Assembly (NCBI GenBank): GCA_963169325.1
Contig: CAUJEY010000186.1
Coordinates: 1 to 39,894, forward strand
Source: Bacteroidota bacterium
GTDB lineage: Bacteria; Bacteroidota; Bacteroidia; Chitinophagales; Saprospiraceae
Direction of reading: 5' to 3'
Length of the DNA stretch: 39,894 nt
The translations under genes and the position numbers were made by a program. Below, piece after piece: positions 28,915-36,635 of this stretch. The number at the start of each line of letters is the position of its first letter. The stretch's first letter is position 1. The notes beneath the pieces are model-generated. The model saw only the letters and a program-made list of their open reading frames with translations, ran no database searches and was not told the DNA's origin.

Positions 28915-29037
28915 ATTTGATTAATGTTTGGCAATTTATAAATCACTGCTAACAACGTAACAACAGGAATGACGATGGAACTTCAAAAACATTTTATCGA
29001 ATTATGGAGCTCACAAATCTGCTTTAAATTTTACAAC

Positions 29038-29357
29038 AAAATATTTCACGCAAAGTAAGAGGGGGGACAATCCCAGGATTTTCAGCAATTCTCGGTTTGT
29101 GGGGAATTGCCGGTTTTTTAGGTGTAGTCTGCGAGGCACGAGCAGGCGACATCTCAAAAACAGTTTAAACGACACCTTTTTCAACCTCAAATGGTGTATT
29201 CGTAGCTGGTTTTCGAGATGTCGCCTGCTCGTACCTCGCAGACTACACCTCGAAAACCGGCAATTCCCCACAAACCGAGAATTGCTGCTGGATTTTCGCT
29301 GAAGAAATACGTTTTCCCCCCTCTTACTTTGCGCCTTTGCACCTTTGCGTGAAATAT
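29038..29357. repeat. Large inverted-repeat element with 73-bp arms upstream of the epimerase gene
   Basis: The inner arms 29083-29155 and 29215-29287 (73 bp each) are complementary with three mismatches, around a 59-base centre that is itself weakly self-complementary. The outer ends are also inverted: aaaatatttcacgcaaa followed by gtaagagggg on the left and its complement on the right (about 29315-29357), but the left copy lacks a 16-base stretch of two 8-base words present on the right. The outer right end is nearly the same as the outer end of the element at 13184-13227. The rest of the 473-base gap (28915-29037 and 29358-29387) shows no gene. Short frames on both strands here encode mirror peptides and are artefacts of the inverted repeat. 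Confidence 0.88.
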
Positions 29358-29387
29358 TTTGCCAAGAATATCTTACAGAGCGCCTTA

Positions 29388-30251
29388 TTAGACGCGCTCG
29401 TGAACCGCATCTGTTTTAAAACTATACATAATTCCAAAAAGTGCAACGGCCGTAGAAATCAGGTAAAACAAAAACGCGATGGCCACGGAGCGCTCCGGAT
29501 CCAAAAACAGCACCTGTGCGCCCCACAAAAACGTCAGTTCCCGGGCGCCGGCGCCGCCGATGGTCAAAGGCAACATCGCCACCACGGAGGAAACCAAAAA
29601 AACCACGGAATACCCCAGCCAGTTCCCCGATTCCTGCAACGCGAACACGATACCCAAAATGGAGACCAACTGCGCCAACTGTACGCCCAGCGACTGAAGG
29701 GTGGTTTTTGTCCAAACCGCCCTTGACGCGCCGACCATCCGGTCGAACAGTATTTTGGAAACCGGGATACTCGCCACCAACGCAAGACCCCACAACCAGC
29801 CGAAAGGTTGCAGCACCGGCAGGCCGAATGCGAGCAACAGGCAAATTTGTCCCAGCGCCAACACGCCCGACAGCCGGTCGAACAAGGTGATGGAAAACAG
29901 CCGCCGGAAGGGCCGGCCGAAATCGTCCATCAGTTTTTTGATCTTATACCCGTCGCCGCTGATGCCGCCGGGCAGCAGCAAATTGTAGTACATGCCCAGC
30001 CAGTACAGGCGCAGTTGCCGGCGGGTGTCTAAGTGGATGCCGTCGGTTTTGAGTAAGTCGTTGAAACGAAAGGCGCCGATCAGTTTGGAAATAATAAACC
30101 ATCCGGTGGCCCACAGCAACCACCCGGGATGCGCTTGGCCCAGCACTTCCAGCAACATTTTACGATCGACAGCCCGAAGTACGATGAAAAGGATGAGGGC
30201 GGACAGCCCCGCTTTCAGGATCGTTTTCAGGGTGGGGGAAAGGCGGTTCAT
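29388..30251 (-). CDS. Flippase-like / LPG-synthase-type integral membrane protein
   Basis: The product has 287 residues with about seven membrane helices. The GISGDGYKIKKL segment, then the FDRLSGVLAL and SVVAMLPLTIGGAGARELTF motifs, are characteristic of the lysylphosphatidylglycerol synthase membrane-domain family (UPF0104). This family includes many proteins next to GT2 transferases with proposed lipid-linked sugar transport roles. The start codon overlaps the stop of the upstream GT2 gene by 4 bases, so the two genes are translationally coupled. A role in moving or presenting a polyprenyl-linked sugar is inferred from that pairing; an aminoacyl-lipid role is less likely because the C-terminal transferase domain is missing. 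Confidence 0.85.
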   Translation of the reverse strand: MNRLSPTLKTILKAGLSALILFIVLRAVDRKMLLEVLGQAHPGWLLWATGWFIISKLIGAFRFNDLLKTDGIHLDTRRQLRLYWLGMYYNLLLPGGISGDGYKIKKLMDDFGRPFRRLFSITLFDRLSGVLALGQICLLLAFGLPVLQPFGWLWGLALVASIPVSKILFDRMVGASRAVWTKTTLQSLGVQLAQLVSILGIVFALQESGNWLGYSVVFLVSSVVAMLPLTIGGAGARELTFLWGAQVLFLDPERSVAIAFLFYLISTAVALFGIMYSFKTDAVHERV

Positions 30252-31198
30252 ACCTTCTGAATTTCCGGTTGATGAATCCGGCGGATACGATAGGGTTTTT
30301 TATCCTGCGATTCGTAGTAGGTACGCACCTGCAATTCAGCCAGAATACCCAGGGCAATCAGTTGCAGTCCGGCCATAAACAACACCAGCCCGAGGATCAG
30401 CAGGGGGCGGCCCCAAATGTCGTGGCCCATTATTTTTTCAAAAAGCAGGTACAAAAAAATCAGGGCGCCGGCGCCCAAAGAAAACACGCCCCAACCGCCG
30501 AACAGGTGCATGGGTTTATGCCGGAATCGTTTGAGGAACAGAATCAGCAGCAGGTCGCTCAACACGCGCATGGTGCGCCCGAGACCGTATTTGGAAACGC
30601 CGTGTTGGCGGGCATGGTGTTGCACGGGGGTTTCATCCATACGGGCGCCTTCGAGGTCGGCCAGCACGGGAATGAAACGGTGCAATTCGCCGTACAGGCC
30701 CAGACTTTTGGCCAGGTCGGCGCGGAAAACACGCAGGGTACAGCCGTAGTCGTGCTGATGTACGCCGGACGCCCGGCGGATGAGCCAGTTGGCAATCTTG
30801 CTGGGTATTTTGCGCAGCAACATGCCGTCCTGCCGTTTTTGGCGGATGCCGGCCAACATATCCAGGTCGCGCTCGCGGGCCATTTCCAGCATACGGGGGA
30901 TATCGGCGGGGTCGTTTTGCAGGTCGCCGTCCATGGTGACAATCCACTCGCCGCGGGCTTGTGCGATACCGGCGGCCAGGGCGGCGCTTTGCCCGAAATT
31001 GCGGCGAAATTCGACGATATGCAGGTTCGGGCGGGCGAGTTTTTTCAGGTTGGCCAGCGTTTGATCGGAGGAGCCGTCGTCGACGAAAACGAGTTCGTGG
31101 GTGTACCCGCTTAAGTGTTGTTCTAATTGTTGAACCAGCGGTTCGACGTTTTTTTCTTCGTTGTAAACGCAGATGACGACGGAGAGGTGTGGATTCAT
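30248..31198 (-). CDS. GT2 glycosyltransferase with two C-terminal membrane helices (DPM1/ArnC-like)
   Basis: The product has 316 residues. The GT-A fold motifs are VVICVYNEEKN, the nucleotide-binding FVDDGSSDQT (about 39-48), the metal-binding DGDLQNDP (about 94-101) and the acceptor-side QHGVSKYGLGR (about 207-217). Two membrane helices follow (about 235-290). This is the layout of enzymes that load a sugar onto polyprenyl phosphate at the inner face of the membrane (dolichyl-phosphate mannose synthase, ArnC, GtrB types). It overlaps the flippase-like gene by 4 bases. It begins 7 bases after the toxin-like gene, so it may share the promoter at 32151. It is a good partner for the ArnT-like transferase at 26372. 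Confidence 0.9.
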   Translation of the reverse strand: MNPHLSVVICVYNEEKNVEPLVQQLEQHLSGYTHELVFVDDGSSDQTLANLKKLARPNLHIVEFRRNFGQSAALAAGIAQARGEWIVTMDGDLQNDPADIPRMLEMARERDLDMLAGIRQKRQDGMLLRKIPSKIANWLIRRASGVHQHDYGCTLRVFRADLAKSLGLYGELHRFIPVLADLEGARMDETPVQHHARQHGVSKYGLGRTMRVLSDLLLILFLKRFRHKPMHLFGGWGVFSLGAGALIFLYLLFEKIMGHDIWGRPLLILGLVLFMAGLQLIALGILAELQVRTYYESQDKKPYRIRRIHQPEIQKV

Positions 31199-31205
31199 AA
31201 ATTAG

Positions 31206-31553
31206 TTAGATATTTTCAGGGAAAGGCGGATCGAATTTGGATTTCCTGCGCAGTGGATTGCCCTTGGGGCGTTTCCCGTTTTCTTTCAGGTATGTTTCAA
31301 TATATTCTTCTTCAACTTGTCTGGCTGAAACGCGACCGGCAATATCGGTGCGAATAATACGACCAATGTATCTGACCCAGCCAGAAGAGAGGTTCAAATA
31401 ATAAAGTTGATCCCGAATACGATCGGAGAGTTGATCTTCTTCAATAGGGTCATCGCTGATGCCGTATTTGAAGAGTTCGTCTTCACCTTTATCCCAGATT
31501 TCATAAAGGTGGTGCAGGCCTTCGTTTTCGTTGGAGTTACGGTGCAGTGCCAC
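31206..31553 (-). CDS. GIY-YIG-superfamily toxin-like domain (Tox-URI type), possibly split off from the upstream DUF4240 frame
   Basis: The product has 115 residues if it starts at GTG 31553. The fold signs are HHLYEIWD, FKYGISDDP (the YIG-equivalent strand), LSDRIRDQL (catalytic-Arg region) and GRVSARQVEEEYIETYL with a family-typical conserved Glu, followed by GKRPKGNPLR. This pattern is known from polymorphic-toxin C-terminal nucleases of the URI (GIY-YIG) class. No delivery or pre-toxin domain is present. The frame is the same as the DUF4240 gene upstream and is separated from it by one TGA (31575-31577) and seven codons, so this may be the distal half of a broken or read-through protein. 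There is no good ribosome site before the GTG. Confidence 0.65.
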   Translation of the reverse strand: MALHRNSNENEGLHHLYEIWDKGEDELFKYGISDDPIEEDQLSDRIRDQLYYLNLSSGWVRYIGRIIRTDIAGRVSARQVEEEYIETYLKENGKRPKGNPLRRKSKFDPPFPENI

Positions 31554-31574
31554 TTGAAAAAAGGAGTAGCCGGC

Positions 31575-32135
31575 TCATTGCCAGCCTTGTTTATTGCTGT
31601 ATGTTTCGTAGTTGAAGGCCGGTACAATGGTCATTTTTTTTCCGGTCTTCCGCTGATATGCTTTTTTAGCAATACGCAATAAAGGAGAGAATGTAATATC
31701 TGAAGGCATTTCCTTCGGATTATCTAAAATATGCTCGTAGTTTTCTTTTCCATTTGCAACAACACCACAACGGGCATACAGAAAATCATCAGAGGAAAGA
31801 AAGGTATCGTCTGCTCCGCCTGTAAAAACGGCTGCATGGGAACGGGTATCCAATTGCCAAAGTTTTTCTGATAATATATCCTGAAATTGATAAATGTTTG
31901 CCACATGCATCATGGAAATAGCATCAATCACAGGTTCGATAATCTGGTCATTATCTGATTTTGACCAGTCCAATTGTTGAATCAAATTCCAGAAATCGCT
32001 CTCTTTCAACATGCCGGCTTCGTCCGGAATATCATGCACTCTGATCTCCAGATTTGCCTGGCCAAACGTCTCCTTAAGATCATCTACAAGCGCGTGGTCC
32101 AAATCCTGTGCCTTTAAATGCAAAATAGTATCCAT
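31575..32135 (-). CDS. DUF4240-domain protein
   Basis: The product has 186 residues. Residues about 45-170 match the DUF4240 pattern: ESDFWNLIQQLDW near the start, FQDILSEKLWQLDTRSHAA, GGADDTFLSSDDFLYARCGV and the closing LLRIAKKAYQRKTGK. An N-terminal stretch of about 45 residues precedes this and looks like a small alpha/beta region. The function of DUF4240 is not known. It lies directly upstream of a GIY-YIG toxin-like sequence in the same frame; it could be a partner or immunity-like protein, or the first half of a two-domain protein. A very good promoter lies just upstream at 32151-32182. Confidence 0.75.
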   Translation of the reverse strand: MDTILHLKAQDLDHALVDDLKETFGQANLEIRVHDIPDEAGMLKESDFWNLIQQLDWSKSDNDQIIEPVIDAISMMHVANIYQFQDILSEKLWQLDTRSHAAVFTGGADDTFLSSDDFLYARCGVVANGKENYEHILDNPKEMPSDITFSPLLRIAKKAYQRKTGKKMTIVPAFNYETYSNKQGWQ

Positions 32136-32150
32136 TTCAAATAATTTCTA

Positions 32151-32182
32151 CAAAGATAAGGAGCTGATTGCTAAGAAACAAA
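32151..32182 (-). promoter_or_regulatory. Strong Bacteroidota-type promoter for the DUF4240 gene
   Basis: On the minus strand TTTG (32182-32179) is followed after exactly 20 bases by TATCTTTG (32158-32151), matching the consensus TTTG-N19/20-TAnnTTTG in both boxes. Transcription would start near 32144, only a few bases before ATG 32135. It is the best promoter match I see in the window. Confidence 0.5.
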
Positions 32183-32186
32183 ATTC

Positions 32187-32300
32187 CTAAAACTGTATCA
32201 GCACCTGCCCCCTAATCCCGTACTTCGCGGCACTTGGTTGATCAAGTTAGGTTAACCGAAGCGCCAAGTTGATGCGCCGGGTTTTAATCCGCCGAATTAC
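32187..32300 (-). pseudogene. Decayed 3' end of a second DUF5686-type gene
   Basis: On the minus strand a frame ending at TAG 32187-32189 reads AAKYGIRGQVLIQF at its C-terminus, identical to the end of the intact protein encoded at 36636-39185. Upstream it still aligns (INLALRLT, stop, LDQPSAAK against IDLVRRFT-Y-LDHPGAAK), but a TAA replaces a tyrosine codon and the similarity fades by about 32300. The DNA also matches closely. The copy is a remnant left after duplication or deletion; nothing of the upstream 2.4 kb remains here. Confidence 0.8.
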
Positions 32301-32425
32301 GACTCGAAGAGAAGCAAACGTAAAACTTTACTATTATTTAAAACTGACCTTCGATTCAGTTTATGTATAGCGCCCAATTTTGGGTCGAATTTCAACATTA
32401 ACTGATTATCAAATGTCATTTTACC

Positions 32426-35119
32426 ATGAAACAATTTATTCTTTCTCTTCTTTCCCTGATAATTCTGGGATCAGCAGCTAGGTTGAATGCACAGACAGAT
32501 TGTGCGAACCTCTTTGACGCTTCACCCTTTGAAGAGCCATTGTCGGAAGAATTTAATAATTTTGAACCCGACATCACGCTGACGAATCATACTACAACCC
32601 AGGCAACTGCCTACTCGAACAAACACATCAGAATTGAAGGAACACTGACGATAAATCATACTTTGGGATTCATAGGCTGTACAATTCAGGTGGCGAACAA
32701 CGCACAAATAATAGCGAACACCGGCGTTTTGGCTTTACAAAACAGTAAAATTTTCTCAAGCGATCGTATGTGGCAGGGAATTGTAACAAATGGACCGATT
32801 ATACATGTCGTGAACACGCGTATTGAGGATGCAATTACTGCAATTTTTCTAAAAAACAATGCCAAACTTAGGCTGGACAGGGCTGTTTTTAATCTGAACT
32901 GGATCGGGATAGCAAATGATCCCAATACCCAAAACAGCATCAATCTTACTGCGCAATCCAATGTTCGATTTCTCCAGTCAGGCAGTTTAAAACCTTTACC
33001 AAACGGCGATGAGTTTGAAGACTACACCATCGGTATCAAGATGGTTAATTGTTCCATGGTATTGGGCGCCAGTTTCGAAACCCGACCCATATTTTATGGT
33101 GTGGGTACAGGCGTTCAGGCTACCAAATCCATTCTCAGGGTAAAATACGGCATATTCATTGGGAATTACTCGGGAGGTATTCAAGGTATTGCCTGTCCGT
33201 CCATTCAGGTAGTTTCAGATGAAGGCGTATATCATGGTAATGTTTTTTGCAGTTGTGACTTCGGAATTGGTATTAATCAATGTGCTTTAGAGGTTAAAAG
33301 CGCCTACTTTGAAGGGAATCTAAGGGATATTGATAATGTCGTAAATTTAGCCACTCAATCTATCCGCATTACGGAATCGACATTCAAAAACCACACGCTT
33401 ATATCGATCGGTATCCTGAGGAACCTGCAAAAATTCGATGTCCATATTTTATCGGATACTTTCGTTGTAACCCGACCTTTATGTGTCAATATATGGGACA
33501 CTTCAATAGATAATACGGAGAATCGAATCGAAATAAAGAATTGTTTAATTGATTATACCCGTTTTTCTGCTGGGAATAGTGATTTGATCAGGATTTACAA
33601 CCCCGGAGAATCTGATTTAAACGTTCAGAGCAACGTCATTATCGGGCATATTACCACTTGCTGCGCCGGCGCCCGAAGTAATGGAATTGCCATTTACAAT
33701 TCCAACAATCTTAAACTTCAGGGAACCCTTACAACCAATCACATTTCCTTCGACGGCACCGTTAGCCAAACGCCCATTAATGCCGGTATTTACGCGTTGG
33801 CCAGCAAAAATTTAGCCTATTGCGGCAACATTTTTGAAAATACGCAATATGGCTTGCACAATGCAGGTGATTGTGATTTTTCCTTTATTTCTTCCAATTT
33901 TTTCGACCACCACGAAACCGGTTTCCTGGTAGACGGCCCCGGTGCGGTGGTGGGCGTACAGGATAAAACTTCGAACTATTGGGTCGATCCTTCTTATTAC
34001 AACTCTACCAACCGGGGTGCCGTGTTGACAGGTGATCCCGACCCCAGCAAAATTTTTTCACACGACAATTCGGCCAATTATATGCCGCCCCGTACGCCGG
34101 AGGATTGGTTTGTATATGTCGGCGGTACCGGGAATAATTGCCTTTTTAAGCCGGAGCCGGGCATTACGGTCGGGGAATTGTACACCGTCAGAGCACAGTG
34201 GACCGGATTGTCGGAGAGCCATTACTGGGACCGGAAAAGAGCCTTGATGAAAAAATTGTTGGCAGATCCGGATTTGATCGAATCGGATACGTCCATATCG
34301 GCTTTTTACGCGGCCAACGAGCACCAGTCGGTGGGGCGCTACGTATCCTTTGAAACCGAAGCACAGGAGGTCATGGCCGGATACAGGAACTGTCTGAATT
34401 TAACAACAGAACTCACAGACAGTATGCGGGTATGGGTAGCATACTGGAGCGACATTATCGCTGCATCGCCCGATTCGCTGAATGAAACCCAGGCACAACA
34501 GGTTGATTCCTTAGGCGTGTTGATTTCCGCTAAAAATGCCGTTTGGCAACAAGTCGTGGCGGATTGTTTAGATTCGCTCCGACTTGAAGTTCCGGACCTG
34601 CTCGACAGTTTATCCGTCTTGCCGGAAGATAAAACGTGTGAAAAAGATTTCAAAACGGTTTATATGGTCATGCTGACCACCCTTGCAGGAGACACCTTGA
34701 GCGCCGGCCTGGAAAATGACCTGGAAGCCCTGGCTTCCGCCTGTTACGAAGAATACGGCGAGATGGTACTCTTAGCCATTGCCCTCTTGGATCAGGATGT
34801 TCAGGCGGAATATCTAGCCGCTGTGCTGGCCGATTCCTGCGAAATTGAAGAACGTTCGGCGCCGGCGCTTACACCGAATTCCGTAACGTTGGTTCCGGTT
34901 CCGGCTTCCGGCTATTTTCAGATATGGCATACAGCATCGTCGCGCGAGGCTGTGCGGTACACCGTGTACGACCTCTCCGGAAAACCCTGCTTACAAGGAA
35001 ATACCCAACCCGGCGAGCGGATTTACACTGGAACTCTGCCCTCCGGCATGTATTTTACCCAGGTGTTTTTACCGGACCAGTCCGTTCAAACCCTACCTTT
35101 AATCATTGTTCAGCAATAA
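32426..35119 (+). CDS. T9SS-secreted surface protein with parallel beta-helix region
   Basis: The product has 897 residues with a signal peptide ending RLNAQ. Residues about 45-560 show short alternating beta-strand repeats with Asn/Ile ladders (GTLTINHTLGFIGCTIQVAN, then VANNAQIIANTG and so on), characteristic of right-handed parallel beta-helix proteins such as polysaccharide lyases or adhesins. A helical, acidic region (about 590-810) follows, and the last 80 residues form a T9SS type A tail (LVPVPASGYFQIWHT, YTVYDLSGKPCL, LPSGMYFTQVF). The N-terminal half is visibly more A/T-rich than the C-terminal half, which may mark a fusion of a variable passenger to a resident tail. The next gene starts 9 bases after the stop. 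Confidence 0.85.
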   Translation: MKQFILSLLSLIILGSAARLNAQTDCANLFDASPFEEPLSEEFNNFEPDITLTNHTTTQATAYSNKHIRIEGTLTINHTLGFIGCTIQVANNAQIIANTGVLALQNSKIFSSDRMWQGIVTNGPIIHVVNTRIEDAITAIFLKNNAKLRLDRAVFNLNWIGIANDPNTQNSINLTAQSNVRFLQSGSLKPLPNGDEFEDYTIGIKMVNCSMVLGASFETRPIFYGVGTGVQATKSILRVKYGIFIGNYSGGIQGIACPSIQVVSDEGVYHGNVFCSCDFGIGINQCALEVKSAYFEGNLRDIDNVVNLATQSIRITESTFKNHTLISIGILRNLQKFDVHILSDTFVVTRPLCVNIWDTSIDNTENRIEIKNCLIDYTRFSAGNSDLIRIYNPGESDLNVQSNVIIGHITTCCAGARSNGIAIYNSNNLKLQGTLTTNHISFDGTVSQTPINAGIYALASKNLAYCGNIFENTQYGLHNAGDCDFSFISSNFFDHHETGFLVDGPGAVVGVQDKTSNYWVDPSYYNSTNRGAVLTGDPDPSKIFSHDNSANYMPPRTPEDWFVYVGGTGNNCLFKPEPGITVGELYTVRAQWTGLSESHYWDRKRALMKKLLADPDLIESDTSISAFYAANEHQSVGRYVSFETEAQEVMAGYRNCLNLTTELTDSMRVWVAYWSDIIAASPDSLNETQAQQVDSLGVLISAKNAVWQQVVADCLDSLRLEVPDLLDSLSVLPEDKTCEKDFKTVYMVMLTTLAGDTLSAGLENDLEALASACYEEYGEMVLLAIALLDQDVQAEYLAAVLADSCEIEERSAPALTPNSVTLVPVPASGYFQIWHTASSREAVRYTVYDLSGKPCLQGNTQPGERIYTGTLPSGMYFTQVFLPDQSVQTLPLIIVQQ

Positions 35120-35128
35120 AGCCATTTC

Positions 35129-36628
35129 ATGAATAGACTAATATGGTTTAGTATTCTGCTTTTGGGCAGCCATTTTCTGGCTGCCCAAAAATGGGATTAC
35201 AATTGGGTATTTGGGGACTCTAATACCGGACTTGTAGAAGGTGCTTCGGTGCTTAATTTTGAACAAAGTCCGCCTGACACTACTTTATATAATTATAAAG
35301 AAGTTTTTGCATTTACAGGTATTGCCTGGATGAGCAATGCAGAAGGGCAATTACAAGCCTACTCTAATGGTTGTGTGGTGAACAACCGCGAACACCGCAC
35401 CATGCTGAACGGCGGGGGGCTTAATCCCGGGGCAGTGTATAATTACTATTGTCCCAAATATGGATATCCATATAGCGGCGCCATGATGTTGCCTTATCCG
35501 GGTAGCGCTAAACGTTACGGCTTATTCAGTATATCACGTTACAATTCAACCTCCACTCCCCGCGACTTATTGTACAATGAGATTGACATGGATGGTGACG
35601 GAGGCTTGGGAGAAGTCGTTATAAAAAACAAATCCGTTGTTACAGATTCGCTGGCCGACCAGATCAATGCCTGCCGGCACGCCAACGGACGGGACTGGTG
35701 GGTGCTGACGCCGCGCAACAATAGCAATCGATTTTACCTCACTTTGTTCGACTCGGCAGGGGTGCAAACGCCGCGGGAAATAATAACCGGCCCGGCATGG
35801 AATGAAGTGTATTGGGGAGCGCAGTTCCTGTTTTCCCCCGATGGTACCATGTTTGCCCGCGCCAATCCGTACAACGGCACTGATATTTATTCGTTCGACC
35901 GCTGTAGCGGGGCCTTGAATCACATGCTGCACCTGCCTTTCCCGACCGATACTGTTTTGGTATGCGGATTTACCTTTTCACCCAACAGCCGGTTTTTGTA
36001 CTACTCTTTGTTGTGGAATGTGTGGCAGATTGACCTGCAAGCCGCCGATCCTATGGCTTCACTGACTAAAGTGGCAGAATACGACGGGTTCGTGTCGTTG
36101 TTTGCTACGCGGTTTTATGAAATGTTGCTCAGCCCGGAAGGAAAAATCTATATCGGATGCACCAATGGGGTCAACGTCTTTCATGTGATTCACAAGCCCA
36201 ATGAAAAGGGTGAGGATTGCATGCTGGAGCAGCACGGCTTTTACATTCTGAGTTATCACTTAGGGCGCATGCCCAACATGCCCAATTACCGTTTGTACGA
36301 CGCGGAAGGCACGGTGTGCGATAGCCTCGGCATAAACGGATATACCGCGGCCTGGTCGCCGCCGGTCAATGGCCTGCTGCCGTCGGTGTCGGTGTTTCCC
36401 AACCCTGCTGGGCCGGGCGAAACCTTACATTTTGTGGACAACCGGGGGAATAAACCCGCGGTAGTGTACCTGTACGACCTGTCGGGACGCTTACTGCAAA
36501 GAGCGGAATGGCCGCAAGGGATGGATTATCTGCAATTGCCTGCGCCCGAGAGCAGCGGAATGATCCTGTACCGGGTGATAGGGCAAAGAGGGGAGTTGTT
36601 GCGGGCGGGGAAATTGGTGGTGAGGTAG
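35129..36628 (+). CDS. T9SS-secreted protein with beta-propeller-like repeats
   Basis: The product has 499 residues with a signal peptide ending HFLAAQ. The mature part starts KWDYNWVFGDSNTG and contains WWVLTPRNNSNRFYL, FLFSPDGTMFARANP, FTFSPNSRFLYYSLL and LLSPEGKIYIGCTNG, the S-P-[DNE]-G type signatures of WD40/PD40-like blades. The last 80 residues are a T9SS type A tail (VSVFPNPAGPGETL, VYLYDLSGRLLQRA, ending AGKLVVR). Similar propeller-plus-tail proteins are frequent in Saprospiria. It follows the beta-helix gene with a 9-base gap and so is likely in the same transcript. No catalytic motif is visible; surface binding is a reasonable guess. Confidence 0.85.
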   Translation: MNRLIWFSILLLGSHFLAAQKWDYNWVFGDSNTGLVEGASVLNFEQSPPDTTLYNYKEVFAFTGIAWMSNAEGQLQAYSNGCVVNNREHRTMLNGGGLNPGAVYNYYCPKYGYPYSGAMMLPYPGSAKRYGLFSISRYNSTSTPRDLLYNEIDMDGDGGLGEVVIKNKSVVTDSLADQINACRHANGRDWWVLTPRNNSNRFYLTLFDSAGVQTPREIITGPAWNEVYWGAQFLFSPDGTMFARANPYNGTDIYSFDRCSGALNHMLHLPFPTDTVLVCGFTFSPNSRFLYYSLLWNVWQIDLQAADPMASLTKVAEYDGFVSLFATRFYEMLLSPEGKIYIGCTNGVNVFHVIHKPNEKGEDCMLEQHGFYILSYHLGRMPNMPNYRLYDAEGTVCDSLGINGYTAAWSPPVNGLLPSVSVFPNPAGPGETLHFVDNRGNKPAVVYLYDLSGRLLQRAEWPQGMDYLQLPAPESSGMILYRVIGQRGELLRAGKLVVR

Positions 36629-36635
36629 GTATATC

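Noticed and set aside
29011-29302. Two short proteins on opposite strands, both beginning MGNCRF
   Set aside because: They are the same inverted repeat read from both sides; no gene is supported.
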